DNA from: Butyrivibrio sp. NC2002
GTDB taxonomy: Bacteria > Bacillota > Clostridia > Lachnospirales > Lachnospiraceae
Reading direction: 5' to 3'
DNA length: 64,000 nucleotides
Assembly (NCBI RefSeq): GCF_000702265.1
Contig: NZ_KL370881.1
Coordinates: 146,789-210,788 of the forward strand
Shown here: positions 33,829-43,402 of the stretch, piece by piece
Numbering within the stretch: the stretch's first letter is position 1
Layout of the letters: each line of letters opens with the position of its first letter
Notes under the pieces: generated by a model
Database searches by the model: none
What the model was told of the DNA's origin: nothing
What the model saw: only the letters and a program-made list of their open reading frames with translations
Translations under genes and position numbers: made by a program

Positions 33829-36032
33829 ATGAGACAAAATTAAAACAACTTTTGGATGAGATGTCACTTGAAGAAAAGATCATGCAGCTGGTACAGCTTC
33901 CCGGATGGGCATACGAGGAAGGTGCTGCAGTTACAGGTCTTGCAGATGATGCCAAAAATGAAAATATGAAAAGGCTAGCCGGGAGTACCCTTGGAATTTA
34001 CGGTGCTGACAAGGTAAAGAAAATCCAGGATGAATATATGAAAAATCATCCACATCATATTCCGCTTCTTTTCATGCTTGATGTAATACATGGACATAAG
34101 ACAGTTTTTCCTTGCCCGCTTGGGCAGGGTGCAACTTTTGATACAGAGGTTGTAAGAAAAGGTGCTTCTATTCAGGCAAAAGAGGCAGCTGCTGACGGTG
34201 TTCAGGTTACATTTTCACCTATGGGCGATCTTGTAAGAGATGCAAGATGGGGACGCGTTGTGGAATCAACCGGTGAGGATCCGTACTTAAATGGACTGAT
34301 GGTTTCAGCTATGGTCAAGGGATATCAGGGAGAAGATGTTTCTGATCCGGATCATCTGGCATCATGTGTAAAGCATTTTGCTGCTTATGGCGGAGCAGTT
34401 GCAGGACGCGACTACAACAATGTGGAAGTTTCTGAGCACACATTAAGAGAGCAGTACCTTCCTGCTTATGCAGAGGGCATCAAGGCCGGAGCTAAGCTTG
34501 TGATGACAAGCTTTAATACATTAAACGGAATTCCATCATCCGGAAATACATATCTTATGAGAGATATCCTCAGAAAAGAGATGCAATTTGACGGAGTTCT
34601 GATATCTGACTGGGGTGCGATCGCCGAAATGGAGAGTTGGGGATTTGCAGAGGATCTGAAAGACGCTGCAGACCTGGCAATGAAGGCCGGAGTAGACATA
34701 GATATGTGTACAGAAGCTTACAGCGGAAACCTTGGGAAGCTGATCGAGGAGGGCAAATTATCAGTTGATGGCCTTAACGAAGCTGTTTTACGAGTTCTCA
34801 AACTAAAAAATGATCTGGGACTTTTTGAAGATCCATACCATGGCGCATCGGATGAGAAATTTAAAAAAGTTGTTCTTAGCAATGAGAGCAGAGAAATTGC
34901 AAGAGATGCAGTAAGAAAATCTCTTGTCCTTCTTGAGAATAAGAAAAATGCTCTGCCTCTTAGCGGAAAGAGAATCGCCTTTATAGGACCTTATGCAAAC
35001 GAAAAGAATCTGCACAGTACCTGGGCAATCTCATGTGATCCCGAGGATGCGGTTACAATAGTTGATGCTGCAAAGGAATGCTACGGTGATTCAGATGTTG
35101 TGTTCAGGACAGCTCAGGGCTGCAACATGCTTAAAAACGGCACAGACCTCGGAATGGGTGTATACGAAGTCAAAAAGGAGAAGAAAGAGAACGAGAAACT
35201 TCTGGATGAGGCTATCGACCTTGCAGAATGGGCTGATGAGATTGTATTGTGCCTTGGCGAACATATAGGACAGTCAGGTGAATCAACGAGCCGTGCTATG
35301 ATAGACCTTCCCAAGCCTCAGATGAAACTTTTCAAAGAGATGGCTGACATGGGAAAGAAGATAATAACCCTTGTATTCTGCGGAAGACCTCTTGACCTTA
35401 AGAAGATTCCCGAAAAATCGGATGCGCTCCTTATATGCTTCAGACCCGGAACAGAGGGCGGACACGGTATTATGGATGTCCTGTCCGGAAAATATTCACC
35501 TCAGGGCAAGCTTCCTATGAGTTTCCCCTGGTGCGTTGGCCAGGAGCCTTTAAACTACAATGCTTACAATACCGGTAGACCTAAACCGCAGCAAAGACCT
35601 ACGATCTTTACGACCAGATACCTTGATTGCCCTAATGAAGCAAGATATCCTTTCGGCTACGGACTTACATATTCTGATTTTGAAGTATCAAAGGTTGAGC
35701 TTGATAAGAAGGTACTTGGAAAAGATGATAAGATAACAGCTTCCGTAACTGTTAAGAACACCGGGGATAGCGCTGCAACAGAGACTATTCAGCTGTATAT
35801 AAGAGATATGGCTGGCAGCAGGGTACGTCCTGTAAAAGAACTTAGGGGCTTTAAAAAGGTTTCGCTAAGCGCCGGAGAAACTGAGAAAGTATCCTTTGAT
35901 ATTACAGAAGATATGCTTCGCTTCTATACGATCAATAACTGCTGGGACAGCGAAGATGGCAAATTTACAGTTTACATCGGAACTGACTCCGCTACATTAA
36001 ATGGCACAGAATTCGAACTTAAAAAACAGTAA
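33825..36032 (+). CDS. GH3 family beta-glucosidase, BglX-like (second of two)
   Basis: A 735-aa enzyme without signal peptide. The motifs GVQVTFSPMGDLVRDARWGRVVESTGEDPYLNG, CVKHFAAYGGAVAGRDYNN and FDGVLISDWGAIAEMES (nucleophile Asp262) define GH3 of the BglX type. The C-terminal (alpha/beta)6 domain contains GEHIGQSGESTSRA; it ends in a fibronectin III-like domain (about 640-735: TASVTVKNTGDSAATETIQLYIRDMAGSRVRPVKELRGFKKV). It releases glucose or xylose from the non-reducing end of short beta-oligosaccharides. Starts inside the previous stop codon. A terminator follows at 36061. Confidence 0.93.
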   Translation: MNETKLKQLLDEMSLEEKIMQLVQLPGWAYEEGAAVTGLADDAKNENMKRLAGSTLGIYGADKVKKIQDEYMKNHPHHIPLLFMLDVIHGHKTVFPCPLGQGATFDTEVVRKGASIQAKEAAADGVQVTFSPMGDLVRDARWGRVVESTGEDPYLNGLMVSAMVKGYQGEDVSDPDHLASCVKHFAAYGGAVAGRDYNNVEVSEHTLREQYLPAYAEGIKAGAKLVMTSFNTLNGIPSSGNTYLMRDILRKEMQFDGVLISDWGAIAEMESWGFAEDLKDAADLAMKAGVDIDMCTEAYSGNLGKLIEEGKLSVDGLNEAVLRVLKLKNDLGLFEDPYHGASDEKFKKVVLSNESREIARDAVRKSLVLLENKKNALPLSGKRIAFIGPYANEKNLHSTWAISCDPEDAVTIVDAAKECYGDSDVVFRTAQGCNMLKNGTDLGMGVYEVKKEKKENEKLLDEAIDLAEWADEIVLCLGEHIGQSGESTSRAMIDLPKPQMKLFKEMADMGKKIITLVFCGRPLDLKKIPEKSDALLICFRPGTEGGHGIMDVLSGKYSPQGKLPMSFPWCVGQEPLNYNAYNTGRPKPQQRPTIFTTRYLDCPNEARYPFGYGLTYSDFEVSKVELDKKVLGKDDKITASVTVKNTGDSAATETIQLYIRDMAGSRVRPVKELRGFKKVSLSAGETEKVSFDITEDMLRFYTINNCWDSEDGKFTVYIGTDSATLNGTEFELKKQ

Positions 36033-36060
36033 ATTAAACCAATAAAAGATTTCCATATGA

Positions 36061-36094
36061 AAATAAGCCGGCAAGGGATGTCGGCTTATTTTTA
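36061..36094. terminator. Bidirectional terminator between GH3 and GH29 genes
   Basis: Perfect 10-bp stem AAATAAGCCG/CGGCTTATTT (36061-36070, 36082-36091) followed by TTTA. The convergent fucosidase ends 10 nt beyond. Confidence 0.88.
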
Positions 36095-36103
36095 TATCTT
36101 CAT

Positions 36104-37582
36104 TTATTCTACTTCCAGTTTAAATACGACGGGAGCTTTAGTTGTTGTTTTGTAATTTATTGTGAGCTCTTCTTTGTTGTGATCAAATGACAGGTCGCTT
36201 CCGTTTTCAAGTGCGACTATCCTGTTTATTTTTCCGTTGTAGAAGCCCTGCTTTTTGGCAAAATTTTTAACGTGATATTTTCCGTCCTCAGATGAAGTCA
36301 TTGCGATGATATAGAGCTTTCCGTCGCCTGCGGTAAATCTGAAATCGGATGAAGTAAACTGCTTTACGTTGCCATCCTGGAAACCGCCCTCTGCAACGGC
36401 TGTAGGGCCTTCTCCGAAGATTCTGTATGTATGTGCGTTTATCACGGCTTCACGGTTTTTATCCATCCAATCACCGATATCGTTTAGGATTTTCGTCTCT
36501 TCATCTGAAAATGTACCATCAGCCTTGGGACCGATGTTTAAGAGCATTGTTCCGTTCTTGGATACAATGTCCACGAGGTCGCAGAGAATATCCTTGGATT
36601 CCTTGAATTTATTCTGCTTGGTGTAGCACCATGAGTTAAAGCACATCGATGTATCGCTCTGCCATTTATAGGGCTTTTGAGAAGCAAGCTGACCGCGTTC
36701 TATGTCGGGAACGGCAAGGCCAAAGGGAATAGCATCGTGCTTGTAGTTTATAACAACTTCTTTTCCCCATTCGTTTGCGCGGTTATAGTAGAATGCCATC
36801 ATTTTTCTAAGATAGGGCTTAAGCTCAACTCTCTGGATCCACCAGTCAAAATAGAGCATGTTCGGCTGATATTTATCGATGAGCTCGCAGGTTCTTACGA
36901 GCCAGTCCTGCATGAATTCTTCTGTGGGAGAGCAGTCGCCGTCACAAGCGTCAAAATCTGAAGGTGCCTTTTCTGAAGGCCAGTACATATCACCTCGTTT
37001 AAACTCACCTTTTATATCGCTGTCAAAATCTCTTCCTCCGCCCAGGAAAAAGAAGTGCTCGATTCTATGAGATGAAGTTCCGAAAACAAGCTTATGATCC
37101 TCGCAGCTTTTTTTCATAAGTCCCAGATAGTCCTTGCAAGGCCCCATGTCGACTGCATTGTAGGATGAAAGCTCGGAATCATACATCTGAAAACCGTCGT
37201 GATGCTCTGCAACAGGAATAACGTACTGTGCTCCTGCTTTTTCAAAAACAGAAACCCATCTGTCTGCATCGAATTTATCTGCCTTGAACATAGGAATAAA
37301 GTCTTTGTATCCAAATTCTGTATGTTTTCCGTATGTTTCTATGTGGTGCTTGTATGCGTCGGAGTCTTTGATGTACATATTTCTGGAGTACCATTCGTTG
37401 TCATTTTCCGGAACAGTGAATACGCCGTAGTGAATGAAAATACCGAACTTCATTCCATCGTACCAGGTGGGCACATGGTAATTTGACAGTGACTCCCATG
37501 TGTCGGTATAAGGACCTTGATTTATTACCTTGTCAATTTCAGCAAGTTTTTCTTCCATGTTGTAATTTTTCAATGTTTCCAT
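36104..37582 (-). CDS. GH29 alpha-L-fucosidase
   Basis: A 492-aa cytosolic enzyme (no signal peptide). FGIFIHYGVFTVPENDNEWYSRNMY and AEHHDGFQMYDS are the conserved active-site loops; the nucleophile is Asp246 in LYFDWW. The catalytic barrel covers about 35-390; a C-terminal beta-sandwich follows. Removes alpha-L-fucose from oligosaccharides such as xyloglucan or host glycan fragments; linkage is not deducible. Convergent with the GH3 pair and separately transcribed, but the three together suggest uptake and intracellular trimming of a fucosylated beta-glycan. The ribosome binding site is AAAGGGGA, 9 nt upstream. Confidence 0.92.
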   Translation of the reverse strand: METLKNYNMEEKLAEIDKVINQGPYTDTWESLSNYHVPTWYDGMKFGIFIHYGVFTVPENDNEWYSRNMYIKDSDAYKHHIETYGKHTEFGYKDFIPMFKADKFDADRWVSVFEKAGAQYVIPVAEHHDGFQMYDSELSSYNAVDMGPCKDYLGLMKKSCEDHKLVFGTSSHRIEHFFFLGGGRDFDSDIKGEFKRGDMYWPSEKAPSDFDACDGDCSPTEEFMQDWLVRTCELIDKYQPNMLYFDWWIQRVELKPYLRKMMAFYYNRANEWGKEVVINYKHDAIPFGLAVPDIERGQLASQKPYKWQSDTSMCFNSWCYTKQNKFKESKDILCDLVDIVSKNGTMLLNIGPKADGTFSDEETKILNDIGDWMDKNREAVINAHTYRIFGEGPTAVAEGGFQDGNVKQFTSSDFRFTAGDGKLYIIAMTSSEDGKYHVKNFAKKQGFYNGKINRIVALENGSDLSFDHNKEELTINYKTTTKAPVVFKLEVE

Positions 37583-37723
37583 AAGATAATATCCCCTTTA
37601 AATAGTGATAAAAGCATTTTTTGTAACCATAAGTGAAACATAACTAATTATATGAATTTTCATCTTTAAAAATACAGTGATTTTCGTACACAAAAACAGG
37701 AAATAATTGATGCAAAAATGTAA

Positions 37724-37752
37724 TTGCATTTTTGGTGAAGATAGGGTAAATT
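37724..37752 (+). promoter_or_regulatory. Candidate promoter of the ZTP-controlled operon
   Basis: TTGCAT (37724-37729), 17 bp, TAAATT (37747-37752). Weak match, but it predicts a start near 37759, exactly where the riboswitch P1 stem begins. Confidence 0.4.
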
Positions 37753-37758
37753 AAATGT

Positions 37759-37834
37759 GTTATATGACTGGCGGATATGTGGGTAACCACAAGGGAGTAT
37801 AACTGGTAATTTGAATTGTCGACCGCCTGGGCAG
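37759..37834 (+). promoter_or_regulatory. ZTP (pfl) riboswitch
   Basis: Matches the pfl/ZTP consensus in order: P1 GTTATA (37759-37764) with TATAAC (37798-37803); the core GACTGGCGG; P2 GTGG-GTAA-CCAC; GGGAG; then, after a linker, CCGCCTGGGCA (37823-37833). The pseudoknot pairs GGCGG (37770-37774) with CCGCC (37823-37827). The aptamer binds ZTP/ZMP (AICAR nucleotide), which accumulates when 10-formyl-tetrahydrofolate is short. The genes it controls here use ZMP as substrate. Confidence 0.95.
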
Positions 37835-37866
37835 CCGCTGTTGTGGTATGCTCAGGCGGTTTTTCT
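37822..37866 (+). terminator. Riboswitch-controlled terminator
   Basis: 12-bp stem (37822-37833 with 37849-37860, one G-U) followed by TTTTTC. Its 5' arm contains the CCGCC used in the ZTP pseudoknot, so ligand binding and termination are mutually exclusive: ZTP should switch the operon on. Confidence 0.92.
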
Positions 37867-37891
37867 ATATCTAATAATTATTGGAGGAAAC

Positions 37892-38599
37892 ATGATCAAT
37901 CTTGAACAGGAACTTAAATCAAACGAATATCCGGGACGCGGAATCGTTATCGGCAGAAGTGCTGATGGAAAGTATGCTGTAACTGCTTACTTTATCATGG
38001 GAAGAAGTGAAAACAGCAGAAACAGAATTTTTGTAACGGAGGGTGAGGGAATAAGAACCGAAGCTTTTGATCCCGCAAAGCTCGAAGATCCCAGCCTTAT
38101 AATCTATGCTCCTGTCAGAGTAAGAGGTGACTACACTATCGTAACCAACGGAGACCAGACAGACACAGTTTATGATCTCATGGAAGCAGGACAGTCTTTT
38201 GAAGAGGCACTTAGAACAAGAGAATTTGAGCCTGATGCACCTAACTATACACCTCGTATTTCAGGCCTTATGCACATTGATAATGGTAACTATGACATAT
38301 CGATGTCTATTCTTAAGAGTGATAAGGGTGATGCATCAAGATGCCTTAGATTTACATATACTTATGACAAACCGGCTGCAGGAAAAGGATACTTTATCCA
38401 CACATATATGGGCGACGGCAATCCGCTTCCCAGCTACGAAGGCGAGCCTACAGAGGTTGAGATAAACGGTGATATCGACAGCTTTACAGACAACATCTGG
38501 AATGCGCTTAATGAGAACAACAAGGTTTCTCTTTTTACACGTTTTATAAACATCGAAACAGGCGAAACACAGACAAGAATTGTCAATAAGAATAAGTGA
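37892..38599 (+). CDS. purO: IMP cyclohydrolase, PurO-like
   Basis: A 235-aa protein of the stand-alone IMP cyclohydrolase family (PF07826-like; archaeal PurO relatives): NEYPGRGIVIGRSADGKYAVTAYFIMGRSENSRNRIF, YTIVTNGDQTDTVYDLM, YTPRISGLM and YFIHTY.GDGNPLPSYEGEP. Closes the ring of FAICAR to IMP, the last step of purine synthesis. Start at ATG 37892 after TTGGAGGAAA; an in-frame ATG at 37811 lies inside the riboswitch. It works with the transformylase encoded 17 nt downstream, replacing the bifunctional PurH of most bacteria. Confidence 0.9.
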   Translation: MINLEQELKSNEYPGRGIVIGRSADGKYAVTAYFIMGRSENSRNRIFVTEGEGIRTEAFDPAKLEDPSLIIYAPVRVRGDYTIVTNGDQTDTVYDLMEAGQSFEEALRTREFEPDAPNYTPRISGLMHIDNGNYDISMSILKSDKGDASRCLRFTYTYDKPAAGKGYFIHTYMGDGNPLPSYEGEPTEVEINGDIDSFTDNIWNALNENNKVSLFTRFINIETGETQTRIVNKNK

Positions 38600-38616
38600 T
38601 AAGGAGATTTTCATAG

Positions 38617-39795
38617 ATGAAAGAACTGGAACTTAAATACGGATGTAACCCTAATCAGAAGCCTTCAAGAGTATATATGGAGGATGGTCAGGATCTTCCA
38701 ATCGAGGTATTGAACGGAAGACCCGGATATATTAACCTTTTGGATGCCCTTAACGGATGGCAGCTTGTATCAGAGCTGAAAAAAGCAACAGGACTTCCTG
38801 CAGCAACTTCATTTAAGCACGTTTCACCCGCAGGTGCCGCAATCGGACTTCCTCTTAGCAAGATCGAGAAAAAGATTTACTGGGTTGATGACCTTGGTGA
38901 GCTTTCACCCATGGCAAGTGCTTATGCAAGAGCAAGAGGTGCTGACAGAATGTCATCCTTCGGAGATTTCATTTCACTCTCTGATGTCTGCGATGTTGAT
39001 ACAGCAAAACTCATAAAAAGAGAAGTTTCAGATGGAATCATTGCTCCCGGATATGAAGATGAAGCACTTGAGATATTAAAGGCAAAGAAGAACGGCAATT
39101 ATGCAGTTATCAAGGTTGATCCTTCATATAAGTGTGCTCCTATCGAGAAAAAGCAGGTATTTGGAGTTACCTTTGAGCAGGGACACAATGATATTGAGAT
39201 AAATGATGAGATGCTTTCAGATATTGTTACAAACAACAAGGATTTACCGGATTCAGCAAAGAAAGATCTTCTCATTTCGCTCATCACACTTAAATACACA
39301 CAGTCAAATTCAGTATGTTACGTAAAGGGCGGACAGGCAATCGGTATCGGCGCCGGACAGCAGTCCCGTATCCACTGCACAAGACTTGCAGGAAGCAAGG
39401 CTGATAACTGGTTCTTAAGACAGGCACCCCAGGTACTTGAGCTTCCTTTCCTTGACAACATCAGAAGAGCTGACAGAGATAACACAATAGATCTATATAT
39501 CGGCGCTGATTATATGGATGTTCTTGCAGATGGTAAATGGCAGAACCTCTTTAAGGAAAAGCCTGAAGTATTTACAGAGGAAGACAAAAAGGCATGGCTT
39601 TCAAAGAACACAGATGTGGCTCTTGGCTCTGATGCATTCTTCCCCTTCGGAGACAATATCGAGAGAGCAGCAAGAAGCGGCGTAAAATATGTTGCTCAGC
39701 CAGGCGGATCTGTCAGAGATGACAATGTTATAAGTGCTGCAAATGACCACAATATGGTCATGGCATTTACACATATGAGATTCTTCCATCATTAA
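38617..39795 (+). CDS. purH: AICAR transformylase (stand-alone PurH transformylase domain)
   Basis: A 392-aa protein consisting only of the AICARFT domain. Conserved blocks: LKYGCNPNQKPSRVYM, FKHVSPAGAAIGLPL with the catalytic Lys-His, YARARGADRMSSFGDFI, TQSNSVCYVKGGQAIGIGAGQQSRIHCTRLAG and FFPFGDNIERAARSGVKYVAQPGGS. The ~200-residue N-terminal IMP cyclohydrolase (MGS-like) domain of canonical PurH is missing, its job being done by the upstream PurO-like protein. Uses 10-formyl-THF to formylate ZMP. Cytosolic; operon under the ZTP riboswitch. Confidence 0.95.
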   Translation: MKELELKYGCNPNQKPSRVYMEDGQDLPIEVLNGRPGYINLLDALNGWQLVSELKKATGLPAATSFKHVSPAGAAIGLPLSKIEKKIYWVDDLGELSPMASAYARARGADRMSSFGDFISLSDVCDVDTAKLIKREVSDGIIAPGYEDEALEILKAKKNGNYAVIKVDPSYKCAPIEKKQVFGVTFEQGHNDIEINDEMLSDIVTNNKDLPDSAKKDLLISLITLKYTQSNSVCYVKGGQAIGIGAGQQSRIHCTRLAGSKADNWFLRQAPQVLELPFLDNIRRADRDNTIDLYIGADYMDVLADGKWQNLFKEKPEVFTEEDKKAWLSKNTDVALGSDAFFPFGDNIERAARSGVKYVAQPGGSVRDDNVISAANDHNMVMAFTHMRFFHH

Positions 39796-39812
39796 TTGTG
39801 TACTATAAAAAT

Positions 39813-39851
39813 ACCTCCAAAGATAATATAATCTTCTTTGGAGGTTATTTT
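39813..39851 (+). terminator. Terminator after purH whose 3' arm is the addB ribosome binding site
   Basis: Perfect 11-bp stem ACCTCCAAAGA/TCTTTGGAGGT (39813-39823, 39835-39845), then TATTTTTTA. The GGAGG (39840-39844) in the 3' arm is the only Shine-Dalgarno for addB (ATG 39854), and the U-tract is the spacer. The hairpin can therefore end the purine transcript or hide the addB start. Confidence 0.85.
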
Positions 39852-39853
39852 TT

Positions 39854-42800
39854 ATGTTCAAATTTGTTTACGGACCGTCAGGATCGGGTAAAAGTCATTA
39901 TATCCAGGAAGAGATCATAAAAAGGAGTATCGATAATCCGAATAAGAATTATCTTATTATAGTTCCGGATCAGTTTACGATGCAGACTCAGATGGATATT
40001 GTGAAAATGCATCCGAGACATGGCATTATGAATATAGATGTACTTAGCTTTTCCAGACTTTCTCACCGCATCTTTGAGGAGATATCGGTTGAGACAGGAA
40101 GTGTCCTTGATGATATGGGTAAGAGTCTTGTACTTAGACACGTTGCGGAAGATATCAAGGATAAGCTGCCAATCATAGGCTCCAATATGCACAAAATGGG
40201 ATATGTTGACGAGGTTAAGTCTACAATATCCGAGTTTATGCAGTATTGTATTGAGCCCGATGACCTGGACAAGCTAAAGGAGATTTCAAAAGGCAGGGGA
40301 GCTCTTTGTGCCAAACTCTCAGATCTGCAGCTTCTTTACAGCGAATTCAAATCCTACATAAAAGACAATTATATAGCTCAGGAGGAACTTCTTAACATTC
40401 TCTGCAGGATTCTTCCGGATTCTAAACTGATAGCCGGCAGCACTATAGCTTTCGATGGATTTACCGGTTTCACTCCCGTGCAGTATCAGGTTATAAAGCA
40501 GCTTCTTAAGCTATCTGAGGAGGTTGTCTTTTCATGCACGCTGGGAGATGATGAGAATCTCTACGAATACAGAAAAGAGTCTGAGCAGGATCTGTTTCTT
40601 CTGAGTAAAAAGACAGTCCATGACCTGTTAAGGCTTGAATATGATAACGAGAAAGAGGTAAATGCATCCAATATGCCTGATTTCGACAGGTGGGCGTATT
40701 ACAGAAAAGAAAACAATTCCGATATAAGGATCATATCCTCTGAAAAAAGCAGACATTCTGGTAATCCTGAGCTTGCATTTCTTGAGCAGAATCTATTTAG
40801 ATATTCCAATAAAAGCTATGACGGCGACTGCCGAAGCATAGCGATATTGGAGGCAGACACTGTTCAGGAAGAGGTGCTCATGGCATTTTCCAAGGTGCGC
40901 GAACTTATAAGGCAGGATCCGACGCTTCACTATAGGGATTTTGCTATAGTCTGCGGAAGTCTCGACAGATATGAGCCTATAATTTCCAGGCAGGCGGACA
41001 AGACAGGTCTTCCTGTTTACATCGACCAAACAGGGGCGATTAAGCTCAATCCTTTGATCGAACTGATAAGAAGCGCCCTGAAAGTAGTATATGAGCGTTA
41101 TACCTATGAGTCTGTTTTTCACTATTTAAGAAGCGGTTTATCCGATTTTTCAAGAGAAGAAGCGGATAAGCTTGAAAACTATGTCCGCTCCCTTGGTATC
41201 AGAGGGAAAAAGAACTGGGAACAGCCATTTTCTCAATATCCCAAGTATATCAAGAGAAAGCTTGAGCTTAAAGATGACAGGCAGTCACAGGAAGAAGCGG
41301 CTGAGTATCTCGAAGAAATAAACGAGATGAGACTAAGACTTGTAAACAGTCTGGCTCCTTTGTTTGAATGTGAAGGAAAAACGGTAAGAGATATTTCGGT
41401 TTCGCTTTATGCTTTTCTTGAAGAGAACAGAGTCGAGGAAAAGCTTGCCGTTATGGAGCAGGAGTTTAGAGATGAAAATGATGAGATAAGAGCAAAAGAA
41501 TACGGGATCATCTTTTCAAAGGTTATAAATCTGCTTGATCAGGTTACAGGACTCCTTGGGAATGAACCGATCGAACTTAAGGAATACAGCGATATTCTTG
41601 ATGTGGGATTTTCTGACATTGAGATAGGCACGATTCCGCAGAGCGTGGATAAAATCGTGGTGGGAGATATAGAAAGAACCAGACTTAAGGAGGTTAAGAT
41701 ATTGCTGCTCCTTGGAGTTACAGATGATCTTATCCCCAAGAACGCGACAGGAGGCGGAATAATATCCGATATAGAAAGGCAGTTCCTTATAGATTCGGGG
41801 ACGGACTTAGAGCTTGCGCCGTCACCAAGGCAGCAGATGTATACTCAGAGATTGTACCTGTACATGAACCTGACTAAGCCTTCCGACAAGCTTTTTATGT
41901 CATTTGCGCATCTTGACAGTGAGGGTAAGAGCATCAGACCGGCTTATCTTATAGGTAAGATCAGAACACTTTTCCCTTCGGTTGTTGTAGAAAAGGCAGA
42001 TCCGTCAAAGCTTATCCAGACTACGGAAAACGGAATTGATTATATAGCTTCCAATATACAAAACTATGCTCTTGGCTATATGCAAAAGGAAGAAGAGCAG
42101 GAATTTTGCGCGCTTTTCCATGTTATAAATGAGGCGGGAGGAAAGAGCAGGCAGCGCCTTGCAAGGATGCTTGAAGCAGCGGGCATGAACTATCATCATA
42201 AGCCGCTTACGGATGCGGTTGCGTCCATGCTTTACGGAAATACTCTTGTAAACAGTGTCAGCAGACTGGAGAAGTTCGCGGAGTGCTCGTATGCACATTT
42301 CCTAAGGTATGGTCTTGGGATAAGCGAGAGAGAAGAGTTTTCTTTTAGCAGATCGGATCTCGGTAATGTGTTCCATGGCGTACTTAAGGATTTTTCTGAG
42401 AATCTGAAAAAGGAGAATCTCGACTGGTTTTCTTTTTCACCGGAGCAGGGCGAACGGATATTGAATTATACTCTTGATGATTATGCAAAAGAATACAGCG
42501 GCAATATACTTGGAAGCTCTATGCGCAATGAATATGCGCTTGAGAGGATAAGAAGGATCCTTCTTAGGAGTGTTGACACGCTTCAGTACCAGTTGTCAAA
42601 GGGCTCATTTGTTCCAAAGAGCATGGAGACTGCCTTTGACTCTGTCGGTAATATAGATGCGATAAATATTGACCTTACAGAGGATGAGAAGAGCAGTATC
42701 AGGAAGAAAATGAGACTTACCGGAAGTATCGACAGAATTGATACCTATGATGATGGCAGCCATGTGTACGTTAAAATTATTGATTTTAAGTCCGGAAGTA

Positions 42801-43402
42801 AGAATTTTGATTTGTGTGCGCTTTACTATGGCTTGCAGCTCCAGCTTGTAATGTACATGAATGTTGCAAGAGGTATGGAGGAAGCGGTAAATCCCGGAAA
42901 AGAGGTTATTCCCGCAGCGATTTTGTATTATCACATAGATGACCCTGTACTTAAAGGAAGCGATGTTGATAAAGAAAAAGAAGACGTTGATATCAATAAA
43001 CTTATCCGCAAGGAGCTAAATAATAAAGGTATTGTTCGTGAGGATAAGGAAGTTGTCCGGATGATCGACAAGGATATAGTTGATAAATCTGATGTCATTC
43101 CGGTTGCCCTTTCCTCAAAGACCGGTGAATTTTCCAAGCAGGGAAACAGTACGATGACTGGAGAGGATTTTGACTTTGTATCCGAGTATGTTACAAGGCT
43201 TATAAGAAAAGAAGGCAGACAGATAGTTTCAGGGGATATCAATGTTAATCCCTGCACACTTGGAGACAGGGATGCTTGCAAATACTGCAAATTCAGATCT
43301 ATTTGCGGATATGATGAAAACATTCCGGGCTTTTCCAAGACAGAACTAAAAAAACTTGATGACAGTCAAATAATAGAAGAGATAAAAAGAGAGTGTATTT
43401 AA
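39854..43402 (+). CDS. addB: ATP-dependent helicase/deoxyribonuclease subunit B
   Basis: An 1182-aa subunit of the AddAB recombination nuclease. N-terminal Walker A GPSGSGKS (residues 7-14) starts an inactivated UvrD-like helicase that scans for Chi. The C-terminal RecB-type nuclease has IDFKSGSKNFDL and a QLQLVMYM box, framed by the 4Fe-4S ligands: FAECSYAHFL and C-x2-C-x5-C in CKYCKFRSICGYD with CTLGD before it. Forms the AddAB heterodimer that resects double-strand ends for RecA. addA follows with no gap. Confidence 0.96.
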   Translation: MFKFVYGPSGSGKSHYIQEEIIKRSIDNPNKNYLIIVPDQFTMQTQMDIVKMHPRHGIMNIDVLSFSRLSHRIFEEISVETGSVLDDMGKSLVLRHVAEDIKDKLPIIGSNMHKMGYVDEVKSTISEFMQYCIEPDDLDKLKEISKGRGALCAKLSDLQLLYSEFKSYIKDNYIAQEELLNILCRILPDSKLIAGSTIAFDGFTGFTPVQYQVIKQLLKLSEEVVFSCTLGDDENLYEYRKESEQDLFLLSKKTVHDLLRLEYDNEKEVNASNMPDFDRWAYYRKENNSDIRIISSEKSRHSGNPELAFLEQNLFRYSNKSYDGDCRSIAILEADTVQEEVLMAFSKVRELIRQDPTLHYRDFAIVCGSLDRYEPIISRQADKTGLPVYIDQTGAIKLNPLIELIRSALKVVYERYTYESVFHYLRSGLSDFSREEADKLENYVRSLGIRGKKNWEQPFSQYPKYIKRKLELKDDRQSQEEAAEYLEEINEMRLRLVNSLAPLFECEGKTVRDISVSLYAFLEENRVEEKLAVMEQEFRDENDEIRAKEYGIIFSKVINLLDQVTGLLGNEPIELKEYSDILDVGFSDIEIGTIPQSVDKIVVGDIERTRLKEVKILLLLGVTDDLIPKNATGGGIISDIERQFLIDSGTDLELAPSPRQQMYTQRLYLYMNLTKPSDKLFMSFAHLDSEGKSIRPAYLIGKIRTLFPSVVVEKADPSKLIQTTENGIDYIASNIQNYALGYMQKEEEQEFCALFHVINEAGGKSRQRLARMLEAAGMNYHHKPLTDAVASMLYGNTLVNSVSRLEKFAECSYAHFLRYGLGISEREEFSFSRSDLGNVFHGVLKDFSENLKKENLDWFSFSPEQGERILNYTLDDYAKEYSGNILGSSMRNEYALERIRRILLRSVDTLQYQLSKGSFVPKSMETAFDSVGNIDAINIDLTEDEKSSIRKKMRLTGSIDRIDTYDDGSHVYVKIIDFKSGSKNFDLCALYYGLQLQLVMYMNVARGMEEAVNPGKEVIPAAILYYHIDDPVLKGSDVDKEKEDVDINKLIRKELNNKGIVREDKEVVRMIDKDIVDKSDVIPVALSSKTGEFSKQGNSTMTGEDFDFVSEYVTRLIRKEGRQIVSGDINVNPCTLGDRDACKYCKFRSICGYDENIPGFSKTELKKLDDSQIIEEIKRECI

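Larger units (their letters stand above)
37583..37891. other. Intergenic region between the fucosidase and the purine operon
   Basis: The left ~140 nt are AT-rich with nothing I can name beyond being the fucosidase leader side. The right half holds a weak promoter, the ZTP riboswitch and its terminator. Confidence 0.6.
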
